Source: JAHELQ01 sp964491915 (GTDB lineage: Bacteria; Acidobacteriota; Aminicenantia; UBA2199). Taken from it: a DNA stretch of 64,000 bases. The stretch spans positions 1 to 64,000 of the forward strand of contig CAZBHS010000029.1 in assembly GCA_964491915.1 (NCBI GenBank). Direction: 5' to 3'. Below the pieces are notes generated by a model. The model searched no databases, was not told where the DNA came from, and saw only the letters and a list, made by a program, of their open reading frames with translations. Made by a program: the position numbers and the translations under genes. Below, one piece after another: positions 25,810-34,516 of this stretch (its first letter is position 1; each line of letters begins with the position of its first letter).

Positions 25810-26693
25810 TTTTGTACATCTCCATAGTTTTCTGTTGGCTTGAAGAATGGATCGCTAGATTTAGCGGTAAAAAATTTATAGTTTGAGTATTTATAGATTG
25901 TCTTGATTCGGGTAAGCATATCCATTTGGACAGGTGGCGAAACACCTCTGCCAATATTTATCCGATTCGGTGTGATACTGGTAGAATATTTTTCTGAATA
26001 GGTGATTAGAATTTCGGTCTGTGATGGAAATCGCAAACCCTGCCGCTGGAATCCGAAATAATGAATGTCGTCGATGAGCAGATGCTCGATATTTCGGTCG
26101 TCGAGATTTTGCAGATGTTTGTAACCTCCGAAGGCCTTGGGGAAAAATTCAGTCTTAATTATGGAGAAGTCCTTGCAATCGATCCAGGCGTAAGCGAGAG
26201 CTTCCGGCGACGCAGTGTTTTTCAAGCGAATCAATATTTTGTAGGCTTTTCGTTTTAGGACCTTCTCTTTTTTTAGGATCTGATAGAGGTAGTTTTCTTG
26301 TGTATCTCCGGCAAATAAGTAGATAGGCACCATGGCGTTCTTAAACGAGAAGACGGCGATCCGGGATTCTCCAACACGATTGATGCGGTACTCCTCAATT
26401 AGATCGCCATCCTTAATGATCTGGTATTCAGAATTGATTTTCGATCTTTTTTTATGCCAGGGGGAACGGTGGGATTTTTCAAAGTTTTGTCTAGCTTTGG
26501 CAATTATCTCTACGATTTGTTCATCACACAAAAAGTGGAACGCCGCATGCTTTAAATGGCGGCAATATTCAGCCGTTTTCCCCAGGACATCGGTCAATTC
26601 GTCGTTAACATCATGCTCTCGCCCGAAAGTGTCAAGAGGCCAGGATAGGATAAAAAGCAGAAAAATTAAAGTCAAAAAGTTTTTGGAAATCAA
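25806..26693 (-). CDS. Exported LolA-like/outer-membrane-associated protein
   Basis: A 295-residue protein with a signal peptide (NFLTLIFLLFILSWPLDTFG). The body is rich in beta strands, with KAYKILIRLKNTASPEAL, AYAWIDCKDFSIIKTEFFP and RFPSQTEILITYSEKY. That succession is typical of LolA/LppX-like half-barrel proteins, where a strand describing the dependence of one quantity on another is followed by an amphipathic beta sheet. The assignment is from pattern only. It is the first gene of a two-gene unit with the VWFA protein, overlapping by 4 bases; this pairing recurs in acidobacterial-type genomes as I know them. It is divergent from the second beta-propeller copy. Confidence 0.6.
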   Translation of the reverse strand: MISKNFLTLIFLLFILSWPLDTFGREHDVNDELTDVLGKTAEYCRHLKHAAFHFLCDEQIVEIIAKARQNFEKSHRSPWHKKRSKINSEYQIIKDGDLIEEYRINRVGESRIAVFSFKNAMVPIYLFAGDTQENYLYQILKKEKVLKRKAYKILIRLKNTASPEALAYAWIDCKDFSIIKTEFFPKAFGGYKHLQNLDDRNIEHLLIDDIHYFGFQRQGLRFPSQTEILITYSEKYSTSITPNRINIGRGVSPPVQMDMLTRIKTIYKYSNYKFFTAKSSDPFFKPTENYGDVQK

Positions 26694-26830
26694 TCCTTTG
26701 CTCCCAGATTTAATAAGAAAATCATACTAATATATTTTAAGAATTTCAACCCCTAATTTTGTGATCTTTATATATATTGGTCCTCTTCTCTTAATTTCTT
26801 CAGTGGGATGGGGAAGGGGGGGGAACATCA

Positions 26831-27149
26831 ATGAAGTATTATTTGCTTGTTTTATCAATTTTGACGGTCATTTGGCCGGGATTCGNNNNNNNNNNNNNNN
26901 NNNNNNNNNNNNNNNNNNNNNNNNNNNNNNNNNNNNNNNNNNNNNNNNNNNNNNNNNNNNNNNNNNNNNNNNNNNNNNNNNNNNNAAACCATCGACCTCT
27001 ACGCCCCCAACGACAACCACATCGACACCTTCAAAATCAACATCCCCGGCAAAATTGCCGCCATCCACAACAACACCCTCATACTCCTAACGCAAGACAA
27101 AAAAGGCTTCACGCATCTCCAGAGGTACCGGTTGCATATCACTGGTTAA
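26831..27149 (+). pseudogene. Exported beta-propeller protein, middle lost in a 100-N gap (copy 2)
   Basis: This copy begins with the same 55 bases as copy 1 (ATG through the signal peptide KYYLLVLSILTVIWPGF). It then enters 100 Ns at 26886-26985. It resumes with the C-terminal block (TIDLYAPNDNHIDTFKINIP, ending HLQRYRLHITG) and stops at 27149. A gap of exactly 100 Ns is a scaffolder convention for unknown length. The gap edges are exactly the parts shared with copy 1, so the assembler failed at a repeat. The gene itself may be intact in the organism. A full-length member would have roughly 330-350 residues. Confidence 0.7.
26886..26985. other. Assembly gap (100 N)
   Basis: One hundred Ns of conventional length inside the second beta-propeller copy. 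True length is unknown; from the family length about 700 bases of coding sequence are missing. Confidence 0.95.
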
Positions 27150-27453
27150 TGATATTTTCTGTTTGGATTATTAAAAAGGTAGAAGAGGGACGGACACCAC
27201 CCTAGTATCTTACTGTCGTACATCCGTGTTAGCTCAATTTTCGAGCCCTTGATTGAGTTATGCTCCAAATTAAATTGAAATGATTAAATGTTACTTTATA
27301 CTAAAAAATGTGATTTACTAGGGAATGCTTGAGAGTATATTTATAAGCTACTTTTAGCTTCTTCTACAGGTTTTTGTGATGCTATGTAAAATAAAGTGGT
27401 GCCTTCTAATTAGCTATGTTACCGATATGCTGTGATAGTCACATTCTTTAGGG

Positions 27454-27483
27454 TTGTATATCCTCGGGGCACTGTGTTATAAA
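27454..27483 (+). promoter_or_regulatory. Weak promoter candidate for the Kiwa operon
   Basis: TTGTAT (27454-27459) and TATAAA (27478-27483) are 18 bases apart in the 408-base AT-rich gap upstream of kwaA. I see no gene or structured element elsewhere in that gap. The base composition changes to AT-rich here, which marks the left edge of the defence island. Confidence 0.35.
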
Positions 27484-27557
27484 ATAATAAATCCAATTGA
27501 GATGTTAAAAGAATTAAAAGGGATTTATGGACATGTTTGGTCGTGTAGAGAAATGAT

Positions 27558-28127
27558 ATGAAGCCCAGGCTCTTTACTGCTATTGTACTTTTTATAAGTG
27601 CCTATTCACCTCTTTTTATAATTTTAGCTGTAAAAGATTTTGATTTTAAATCATCTCATCTGAAACATCCGTTCGCTGTATATATTCTGCTCGCATTTAC
27701 TATTCTTAGCTTATTTCTTCTTTTTCTGTCTGTTAAATTGCTCAGACGTGGGACTATGCCTGTAGAGGTAATAAATATTAATAACCGTTCTGTTGATTTA
27801 ATAAATTATACAATTCCATATATACTCTCATTTTTTGGATTTGATTTGTCAAAACCAGGAGATGTAATTTCGCTTTCTATCTTCCTCTTCATCTTGCTTC
27901 TGTTGACATTGAAAACCCAATCTGTTTTTTTGAATCCGATATTAGCTCTATTTGGATATGGTTTGTATGACTTAGAATACAAGTTTGATGGTAAAAAATA
28001 TAAAACGACTACGATTTGCAAGTATGAAGTAAATGATGGAGACAGGTATTATTTAATTAAGCTGACTCGTTTTTTGTATTTTGTAACTAAAAAAGTGGAG
28101 GATGATGATGACGGAATTGAAGAATAA
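27558..28127 (+). CDS. kwaA: Kiwa defence membrane protein KwaA
   Basis: A 189-residue membrane protein with four hydrophobic helices: RLFTAIVLFISAYSPLFIIL, VYILLAFTILSLFLLFLSV, then two closely spaced near residues 100-135 (ISLSIFLFILLLLTL and FLNPILALFGYGLYDL). A short cytoplasmic beta-rich tail follows. The layout, with the FLNPILALFGY segment, matches KwaA, the membrane sensor of the Kiwa anti-phage system. The decisive support is the next gene, a DUF4868/KwaB protein starting 20 bases before the kwaA stop. Kiwa is known to act as a membrane complex that senses infection and blocks phage DNA replication or late transcription. The ribosome-binding site is weak. Confidence 0.8.
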   Translation: MKPRLFTAIVLFISAYSPLFIILAVKDFDFKSSHLKHPFAVYILLAFTILSLFLLFLSVKLLRRGTMPVEVININNRSVDLINYTIPYILSFFGFDLSKPGDVISLSIFLFILLLLTLKTQSVFLNPILALFGYGLYDLEYKFDGKKYKTTTICKYEVNDGDRYYLIKLTRFLYFVTKKVEDDDDGIEE

Positions 28128-29067
28128 ACTTAAGGAACTACAGAATTTGAATTTGAAAATGTGCTCAGCATCTCTTGCTATAATTAATGAGTACAAAAGG
28201 GATAGGAAATCACATTACAATGTCATGTATGTAAAAATTAATGAGCCTTTGGAAAAGAAGCTATGCGAAATAGTAAAAAATCAAATATCTTCAGCAAAAA
28301 CAGTAGAAGAATATACTTATGATTGCCCTGATCCTGAAAACGATCAAGTGCGGGGTATAAATTATTCAGCAACAGATTTCTTTAAAATTATGGAAAAACT
28401 AAAACCGCTTCGCCCAGAAGTGGATGTTATTTCAGATGTAGACGAGTTGGTTAAGGCGAAGGCATATCTAATAATCTTAAGGGATCGAAATGGAATACAA
28501 ATCGTAGGATTTAAAAACTTGCCAGAAAATTGGAAACTTAAAAAACAGAAAGGCCTTATACCACTTTTATTTAAAGATAACCGATTTGAAAATATAGAAG
28601 GGGAGACTGTATTCAGTATTTCTAGTGCTGTGGATTTTTTCTACTATGATGAATATCTATTTATCTTGTCAAAAAAGGAATTTGAGAGAGGTTTAAATTT
28701 TAGAGAAGGAATGCTTTCAAAAGCAGAAGAATTCTATGATGAGCTTGAAGAGGACAATCTTTTAAAAAATGTTGAGATACTGAAAGATAAAGTTGGTGAT
28801 AATATGAGATACTTACGTAAAGTCGCCACTATAAAGAATTTAGGTTATTACAAAAACGAAACTTTTATAAAACGTTGCAAAGAGGTTAGTGAACAAAAAA
28901 AATGGAACGTCCAATTTGAAAATGGCAGAATTGTCCTCACAAGCGAGAGCCTTGACGATGTTTTAACTATATTGCAGAACAAAAGACTTTATAGTGAGTT
29001 ATCATATGAGGATTTTGATGTGGAGAGTGTAAAGAAGGTCGCAAGTTTAACAGGTATTCAGAACTAA
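28108..29067 (+). CDS. kwaB: Kiwa effector KwaB (DUF4868)
   Basis: A 319-residue DUF4868 protein. The central signature is clear: a beta-rich N-terminal half, then SSAVDFFYYDEYLFILSKKE and FERGLNFREGM, a helical linker with NMRYLRKVATIKNLGYY, and a C-terminal domain ending with the DVLTILQNKRLYSELSYEDF pattern that KwaB proteins share. KwaB is the DNA-binding effector of Kiwa. Three ATG codons are in tandem (28102, 28105, 28108); GGAGG at 28097-28101 makes 28108 the best start. It overlaps kwaA by 20 bases, so the two are coupled. Base composition matches kwaA and the NACHT gene and differs from flanking genes. Confidence 0.88.
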   Translation: MTELKNKLKELQNLNLKMCSASLAIINEYKRDRKSHYNVMYVKINEPLEKKLCEIVKNQISSAKTVEEYTYDCPDPENDQVRGINYSATDFFKIMEKLKPLRPEVDVISDVDELVKAKAYLIILRDRNGIQIVGFKNLPENWKLKKQKGLIPLLFKDNRFENIEGETVFSISSAVDFFYYDEYLFILSKKEFERGLNFREGMLSKAEEFYDELEEDNLLKNVEILKDKVGDNMRYLRKVATIKNLGYYKNETFIKRCKEVSEQKKWNVQFENGRIVLTSESLDDVLTILQNKRLYSELSYEDFDVESVKKVASLTGIQN

Positions 29068-29140
29068 ATTGAGTGAAAGTGCAAGATAAAATGAAGAAAA
29101 AGAGTAACTTCGAATATTTCTAAATTAAGGGATTAAATGC

Positions 29141-31711
29141 ATGAATATTCTACAAAATAGTAATTTGCGTTTGATACTAATTGTTACTATTGTTTTTCCA
29201 ATTACATGGCGCATAATAAGAAGAGTGAGAGAAGTGATCTGGGAATTGATTAGTTTCATATTAGAATGGATTATTGACAAGTGCCTAGGACGAATTAAAC
29301 ACGCATTAACCGCACTCCTCAGTGCCAGGCGATATTGCAAGATTCAGTTGAAAGGAAATAGCAAAGAGCTTAATGTACCTGCAAAAATTCCATTTTCGCT
29401 TAATACAGACACTGCTTTTGTCCCCCTAGTATTCGAGAAGTTTTCTGCGGGTGCAAATAATTGCAGTCAAGATGAAGTTCTTGAGTTGGGAAATAGAGTA
29501 TTGATTATCGGAGATCCGGGAGCAGGGAAAAGTTCGTTAATAAAAAAATTATTTCGTGATTCTTGCAGAAAGGTCTTGAAAAAAACTTGGAAATCTGAAT
29601 TTCCAATTTTCTTTGAGCTTAAGAATGTTGAAGTTCCGGCTGATACCACTAGTAACAGTAATTGGATTCTAGAACAAATTAGAATAGAATTAATGAATAA
29701 TGGTTTTTATAAAATAGATGAATGCCTTGATAGCTATTGTAAATTAACGGGAGTCCTATTTTTTCTAGATGGGCTTGATGAAGTATCAAAGAAACACTAT
29801 CCTGAAGTAAAGAAAGCTATTCTTAAGTTGTCCAATTATTTGAAACAGCATAGCCATAAAAATCGATTGATTATAACACTAAGATCTCAATTTTATCATT
29901 ATGTAAAAGATGAATTTGCAGGTGAATTCCCTTTAACAATTTCGATAAAGAATTTCTCCACAGAAGATATTTATGAGTTTTTAACTCGATGGCCTTTTCA
30001 ATCTAATAAAGAAGATAACATATCGAGAATATATAACAATCTATTAAAGGCCCATAGCTTTAGGGAAATATGCAGAAATCCACTTATACTTGCAATGTAT
30101 GTAAGAGCGTGTTCGTTAGACCAAGTGGATACTACCTCAAATACAAGAACAGAGTTTTATTCAAAGATTATCCAGAACTTATTAATAAATAGGCAACATC
30201 ATCAAGATGGGACTATTCTCAATAAGCAGATTATCAAAGAAGATCGAGAAAGAATTTTAGAAACTCTGGCTTTGAAACATTTGCTAGATCCTGAGCAAAA
30301 AATAAACGCTCTATGTTATAACGCTGCGATTTTAGATATCTCTGAATATTTTAAATGTTCCAAAATTTCAGCGAGAAATATTTTTTTTGAAATTGAAAAA
30401 GATACAGGATTGATAAAAAAGGAGAATGGAGAGGAAACATTTAGATTTGTTCATCCAACCTTTGTAGAATTTTTTGCAGCTAAAGGGGCAGTTAAAAGGA
30501 GGCTAGATGGTTGTAGAAAACTTATTAACTATCATAGAGGATTTCTAAGTAGCAAAAATCCTTTTATAAAAAGTCGTCTTATTGAAGTTATCCCTTTCGC
30601 ATTTGGTTTAATTTGCGGTGAAGAACGTGCTAAGCTTTTGGATTCAATTGCGAAGATTAAAGATAATCAACTTGCTTTAAAATGCTTTTTAGAGGCAAAA
30701 TTCTATTCCCATTCGTATTGGGCAGTATTATGCGAATCTGAATTAAATTATCTAACCCAATTATCTTCATTTAATTGGGATGCTGAGTGGTGCCGTAGAT
30801 TATATTTATTCTATGAAGTGGTAAATGACTCACTCGAAAGTTTGAGTATTTCTTCGATTTATCGAAAAGATAGGAAAATATTTGATGACTTGTTTAAAAC
30901 GCTTGCAAAAAAGAATTCTCAAAATTTAGAGAGGATTTATTCACTTTATGCAAAAGTGGATGCTCTAGCTGCATCAAGGCTTGCAGATTTTTATGGCGAT
31001 GATTTATTCGAGGACTATCCTCGTTTAATTATCTCTAACTGCGACCAAGATTCTCTTTCTTCTTCAATGATTAAAAAAATAGAAAACGAAAAGAGGAATG
31101 AAAGGGTATTGTACTATATATTATTGCTAGCTGAGGCGTCACTAAGATCAAGAGTAATAGCTAATTGGATGTATAGACTTGCTCCAATTAGCAAACTAGA
31201 AAAACTGATACCAACATTAAATAAAAACAAGTCTAATGAGAAACTTGAATATTTTAAGCCTTCGTTTCTACGTCAGTGTATGTACTTCGCATTATGTGAT
31301 CGTGCGGAATATTATTTGTCTGATAGATTGCCGTTATTAAGTTTCCTTTACTATCAATTCCCATTTTCAACAGTTCCTGGAAGAGGAATGTTTTGGGGAG
31401 TCATCCTGTATTTTTTGTTTACTGGAGTAGTAAGTGTTTTGTATTATTTCAATTTTGAAACAAAAACCTTTACTTTTTATTCTATCACACAGCTATATTT
31501 GTTAATTTTTTATTTTCACTTGATATATGGGCATTTGAAAGAGTATATTTTTGAAATTGCATTTGCTGAACTATTTTTACAAAACAACTCTAAAAGAATA
31601 AAAAAAAGAAACCTCTTTAGACTATTTAAAAACTACGATAGAAAACTCAGAAAAATAATTCGTAAAAGACTCGAAGAATTTGAAAAAAAAAGGCAATCTG
31701 AAATTCAATAA
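29141..31711 (+). CDS. Membrane-anchored NACHT NTPase, probable anti-phage protein
   Basis: An 856-residue STAND NTPase of the NACHT type. After a short N-terminal region with one hydrophobic helix (LILIVTIVFPITW) and an amphipathic stretch comes Walker A VLIIGDPGAGKSSLIKKLF (near base 29500), Walker B VLFFLDGLDEVSKK (near 29755) with the NACHT-specific acidic pair, and the sensor strand RLIITLRSQF. A winged-helix region and a long helical-repeat segment follow. Near the C-terminus are two strong transmembrane helices (GVILYFLFTGVVSVLYYF and ITQLYLLIFYFHLIYG). Bacterial NACHT proteins of this size are known phage-defence factors. It follows kwaB by 73 bases on the same strand in the same AT-rich island. 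No separate effector domain is visible, so the membrane segments may be the effector. Confidence 0.82.
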   Translation: MNILQNSNLRLILIVTIVFPITWRIIRRVREVIWELISFILEWIIDKCLGRIKHALTALLSARRYCKIQLKGNSKELNVPAKIPFSLNTDTAFVPLVFEKFSAGANNCSQDEVLELGNRVLIIGDPGAGKSSLIKKLFRDSCRKVLKKTWKSEFPIFFELKNVEVPADTTSNSNWILEQIRIELMNNGFYKIDECLDSYCKLTGVLFFLDGLDEVSKKHYPEVKKAILKLSNYLKQHSHKNRLIITLRSQFYHYVKDEFAGEFPLTISIKNFSTEDIYEFLTRWPFQSNKEDNISRIYNNLLKAHSFREICRNPLILAMYVRACSLDQVDTTSNTRTEFYSKIIQNLLINRQHHQDGTILNKQIIKEDRERILETLALKHLLDPEQKINALCYNAAILDISEYFKCSKISARNIFFEIEKDTGLIKKENGEETFRFVHPTFVEFFAAKGAVKRRLDGCRKLINYHRGFLSSKNPFIKSRLIEVIPFAFGLICGEERAKLLDSIAKIKDNQLALKCFLEAKFYSHSYWAVLCESELNYLTQLSSFNWDAEWCRRLYLFYEVVNDSLESLSISSIYRKDRKIFDDLFKTLAKKNSQNLERIYSLYAKVDALAASRLADFYGDDLFEDYPRLIISNCDQDSLSSSMIKKIENEKRNERVLYYILLLAEASLRSRVIANWMYRLAPISKLEKLIPTLNKNKSNEKLEYFKPSFLRQCMYFALCDRAEYYLSDRLPLLSFLYYQFPFSTVPGRGMFWGVILYFLFTGVVSVLYYFNFETKTFTFYSITQLYLLIFYFHLIYGHLKEYIFEIAFAELFLQNNSKRIKKRNLFRLFKNYDRKLRKIIRKRLEEFEKKRQSEIQ

Positions 31712-31735
31712 TTTTTTTGTTTAAAACAAAAAATT
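31711..31735. terminator. AT-rich bidirectional hairpin between convergent genes
   Basis: A near-perfect palindrome (TTTTTTGTTT pairing with AAACAAAAAA around 31723) with T-runs on both strands lies between the NACHT stop and the convergent thioredoxin-gene stop. It suits termination in both directions. Confidence 0.6.
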
Positions 31736-31743
31736 GTAAACCT

Positions 31744-32637
31744 CTACTCTGCTAGTAATTCTTCTATGGCTTTTTTTAGGGTTTTTTTGTCGCGGAGGGG
31801 GAGGCCGAAGTGGCGGAGGGTTCCGGTGCGGTCTATTAGCCAGTAGGAGGGGATGAGGTTGACGTTGTAGAGGCGGGCGGTGGGGTCGAACCAGCCTTTG
31901 TTGGTGAAGAGGAGTTTCCAGGGGAGGGGGGAGTTTTTTAGGAAGTGTTTGACGGGGGGGGGATTGGAGTCCAGGGAGATGCCGAGGATTTCCAGGCCTT
32001 TGGAATTGAATTCGGCGTAGAATTCTTTTAGGTGGGGGAGGCCTTTGCGGCAGGGGGGGCACCAGGTGGCCCAGAAGTCGATGAGGATGACTTTGCCTTT
32101 TTGTTTGGAAAGGGTGAAGGTGGCGCCGTCCATGAGGGTGACGGTGAAGTCTTTGGCGGGCTTGCCGATGCCGATGTTGTCTTTGATGCGGTTGATGGCG
32201 GCGTCGAGGCGTTTGTCGTTGTGGAGGGGTTTGTATTGTTCGTCGTTGAGCTCTGTGTAGGAGAGGAAGCCGCGGTCGATGGCTTTGTCGAGCCAGAAGA
32301 AGGATTTGTCGAGGTCGTTCATTTTTAGGGCGATGGCCAGGATGTCGAGGCAATGCCAGGGGGATTTGCGTTTGGCTAGTTCGGCTCGCTTTTCGGCCGC
32401 TTTCAGGGCCTGGGGGTATTGTTCCAGCTTGGTTAGGGTTTGGAATTTCAGTTGATAGAGTTTGTCCGATTCGCCGTGCTCTTTGATGGCTTTTTCGACG
32501 ATTGTCAAGGCTTTGGCGTGGTCTTTGGCTTTGTCGGCTCTCTTGTATTCCAGGATGAGGTCGTCGAGGGAGGCGAAGAGGCCGGCGGCCATAAATAGGA
32601 TTAGGGCGGCGGTTAATATTGCTTTGAATGTGTTCAT
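31744..32637 (-). CDS. Exported TlpA-type thioredoxin with N-terminal helical repeats
   Basis: A 297-residue protein. Signal peptide TFKAILTAALILFMAAGLFA, then about 120 residues of TPR-like helices (AKALTIVEKAIKEHGESDKL, then YPQALKAAEKRAE), then a TlpA/ResA thioredoxin domain with VILIDFWATWCPPCRKGLPH holding the redox WCPPC motif and the cis-Pro loop LIPSYWLIDRTG. It would act in the periplasm as a thiol-disulfide reductase, for example on apocytochromes. The start at 32637 has AGGAGT upstream; the frame extends to 32673 but that part lacks a ribosome-binding site. The coding strand is C-rich with almost no G at wobble positions, like tpiA. Confidence 0.85.
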   Translation of the reverse strand: MNTFKAILTAALILFMAAGLFASLDDLILEYKRADKAKDHAKALTIVEKAIKEHGESDKLYQLKFQTLTKLEQYPQALKAAEKRAELAKRKSPWHCLDILAIALKMNDLDKSFFWLDKAIDRGFLSYTELNDEQYKPLHNDKRLDAAINRIKDNIGIGKPAKDFTVTLMDGATFTLSKQKGKVILIDFWATWCPPCRKGLPHLKEFYAEFNSKGLEILGISLDSNPPPVKHFLKNSPLPWKLLFTNKGWFDPTARLYNVNLIPSYWLIDRTGTLRHFGLPLRDKKTLKKAIEELLAE

Positions 32638-32755
32638 CTCATACTCCTTGCTGTTGCTTTTTTGCGGGATCAAATTTCAATTGCGGTTTTTATGATACCA
32701 TTGGGGCTGTTTGAAAGTCAACCGGTGTTGTTATGTTAAAAAATAACTTAAGGTG

Positions 32756-32764
32756 TGGTATAAT
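32756..32764 (+). promoter_or_regulatory. Extended -10 promoter element
   Basis: TGGTATAAT, identical to the element before the paralogue at 21230-21238. The expected start is near 32771. There is no convincing -35. Confidence 0.6.
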
Positions 32765-32812
32765 TGGGGGTGATTAGTGATGCCGGTAGGATTGGCAAAG
32801 AAGGAGGAAAGA

Positions 32813-33655
32813 GTGGATAAGAAACGGTTTGATTGGAAGAGTTTTATAAGCTTTGGATTGTTTTTTTCGTTTTTCGTGATTGCGATCACTGGGGTGATGT
32901 TGTACATCGCGCCTCCGGGTAGGGTGGCCAAATGGGTGAACTGGGAATTGTTGGGACTGTCCAAAGAGGGGTGGCAAGCGTTGCATACTAATTTCGCTTA
33001 CCTATTTATCGTATTGTCTATTTTCCACCTTTTTTTCATGAACTGGAAGGTGTTCTGGAGTTATGTCAAGAAAAGGGCGAATACCGGGATTCACCGGAAG
33101 CGGGAATTGGCGGCCGGGACAATTTTGTTTTTGGTGGTGTTTTTCGGGACGTTGTTCGAGGTTCCACCGATGCAGACGGTGATGGATATTGGGGAATATT
33201 TTACCGAGTCGTGGGAGAAGAAAGAGGAGAAGGCGCCGATGCCCCATACAGAGGCGTTGACTGTTGTGGAGGTGTCTGAGAAGTTGGTGAAGATGTCTCC
33301 TGGGGAGGTTGTGGAGAAATTGGAAGCCGCCGGATTGGAGAATGTCGAGAAAGAGATGACCTTGAAGGAGATTGGGGAGAAAAATGGGAAATCTCCATTC
33401 GAGATTTATCAGATGATTCTGGAGAAGGCTGAGCAACGCACAATGGATTTGGGGACGTTGAAAGAGGGATCCGGGATCGGGCGGAAAACCTTGAATGAGA
33501 TCGCGGCGTTGACGGGAATTCCTGTGGAGGCTTTAATGCAACGGTTCAAGGCGGCGGGCATCGAGGCGGCGCCGGGTGAGCAGTTGAAGGAGATCGCCGA
33601 GCGGGTGGACAAGACCCCGTATGAATTGGTGGAGTTGTTGAAGGGGAAAGAATAA
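32813..33655 (+). CDS. DUF4405 membrane protein with two copies of a C-terminal helical domain
   Basis: A 280-residue paralogue of the 21289 gene. The membrane part matches helix for helix (DWKSFISFGLFFSFFVIAIT, LHTNFAYLFIVLSIFHLFFM and a third), with the same candidate haem His in LHTNF and IFHLFF. The soluble tail has two copies of a domain of about 60 residues. The first runs from HTEALTVVEVSEKLVKMSPG to GKSPFEIYQMIL. The second contains GRKTLNEIAALTGIPVEALM and ends VDKTPYELVELLKG. The other paralogue has only one. GTG at 32813 is preferred because GGAGG lies 5 bases upstream and the protein then starts VDKKRFDWKSF, matching the paralogue's KRFDWKSF. ATG at 32780 is the alternative. Confidence 0.75.
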   Translation: MDKKRFDWKSFISFGLFFSFFVIAITGVMLYIAPPGRVAKWVNWELLGLSKEGWQALHTNFAYLFIVLSIFHLFFMNWKVFWSYVKKRANTGIHRKRELAAGTILFLVVFFGTLFEVPPMQTVMDIGEYFTESWEKKEEKAPMPHTEALTVVEVSEKLVKMSPGEVVEKLEAAGLENVEKEMTLKEIGEKNGKSPFEIYQMILEKAEQRTMDLGTLKEGSGIGRKTLNEIAALTGIPVEALMQRFKAAGIEAAPGEQLKEIAERVDKTPYELVELLKGKE

Positions 33656-33658
33656 GGA

Positions 33659-34516
33659 TTACCGGCAGTATTTTTCGATGGCTGCTTCGGCCTCTTTGAA
33701 GCCCAGGTCCAGCGCTTGTTTTAGTTCTTTGCAGCCGCCGGTCTTGAAATTCTTGTGGATTTTGGCCAAACCTTTGTAGTAGTAGATGGCGGCTTTTTCC
33801 TGGCCGCCGATAGTGTATTGACAAGCTTTGAGATCTTCCAACGCGCTGTAGTAGTCTTTTAGGTGGTATTTGGCAATACCCCGGTAGTAGCGGGATAGGG
33901 CCATGCCTTTGTTATGTTCCAGGGCTTTGTCGAAATATTGGACCGCTTCACCGAATTCTTCATCGTCGAACGCCAGGCGTCCTAATTGGTAATAGGCGAC
34001 ATGGTTGGTGGGGGCGAGGCGGGTGGCGGTTCTGAAATCTTTGCCGGCGCCTTGTGTGTCGTCCATTTTTAACTTTACGGCGGCCCGCTTGTTGTAGGCG
34101 TCGTAGAGTACGATGGATTTATCCGAGTCTTTGGTCACTTTTATGTAGAGGGTGTAGTCGTCGATGGCCCCCGCGAAGTTCTCACGGGATTTTTTCAAGT
34201 CGGCCCGGTCCCAGATGGCCTCGGCATGGCCGGGCTCGATCTCGATGGCCTGATCGAAATCTTGCATAGCTCCATCTTCGTCGTTGGTGCGCCATTTGGC
34301 GATTCCCCGCTGGTAATAGGCTTCGGATCGTTGGGGATCTTTTTTCAGCACCATGTCGAAAAACTGGATGGCGGTGTCGTAATGAGAGCTTTCCATCATG
34401 CGTAGTGCGGATTTGAAATCCCTCTCCAATCGCCAATCTTCATGGGTCTGGCCGGAAAGCATGCCGGCGCAGAGGAAGATAACACTTAATGCTATCACTA
34501 TTGTTCTCCGAATCAT
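33659..34516 (-). CDS. Exported tetratricopeptide-repeat protein
   Basis: A 285-residue protein with a signal peptide (MIRRTIVIALSVIFLCAGML, cleaved after SGQ) and at least six TPR units. Examples are YDTAIQFFDMVLKKDPQRSE, AYYQRGIAKWRTNDEDGAMQ and FGEAVQYFDKALEHNKGMAL, with the usual W/Y-G-A-P positions. The last repeat, CKELKQALDLGFKEAEAAI, is shifted and ends in a Cys pair region. It has AGGAGG upstream. TPR proteins scaffold other proteins; the partner is unknown. It ends 4 bases after the convergent DUF4405 stop. Confidence 0.82.
   Translation of the reverse strand: MIRRTIVIALSVIFLCAGMLSGQTHEDWRLERDFKSALRMMESSHYDTAIQFFDMVLKKDPQRSEAYYQRGIAKWRTNDEDGAMQDFDQAIEIEPGHAEAIWDRADLKKSRENFAGAIDDYTLYIKVTKDSDKSIVLYDAYNKRAAVKLKMDDTQGAGKDFRTATRLAPTNHVAYYQLGRLAFDDEEFGEAVQYFDKALEHNKGMALSRYYRGIAKYHLKDYYSALEDLKACQYTIGGQEKAAIYYYKGLAKIHKNFKTGGCKELKQALDLGFKEAEAAIEKYCR

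Noticed and set aside
27806..28021. Antisense frame in kwaA
   Set aside because: No ribosome-binding site, and kwaA is well supported by kwaB.
31721..32353. 210-codon His/Arg/Pro-rich minus-strand frame
   Set aside because: Same strand but different frame from the thioredoxin gene, with low-complexity composition typical of a shadow.
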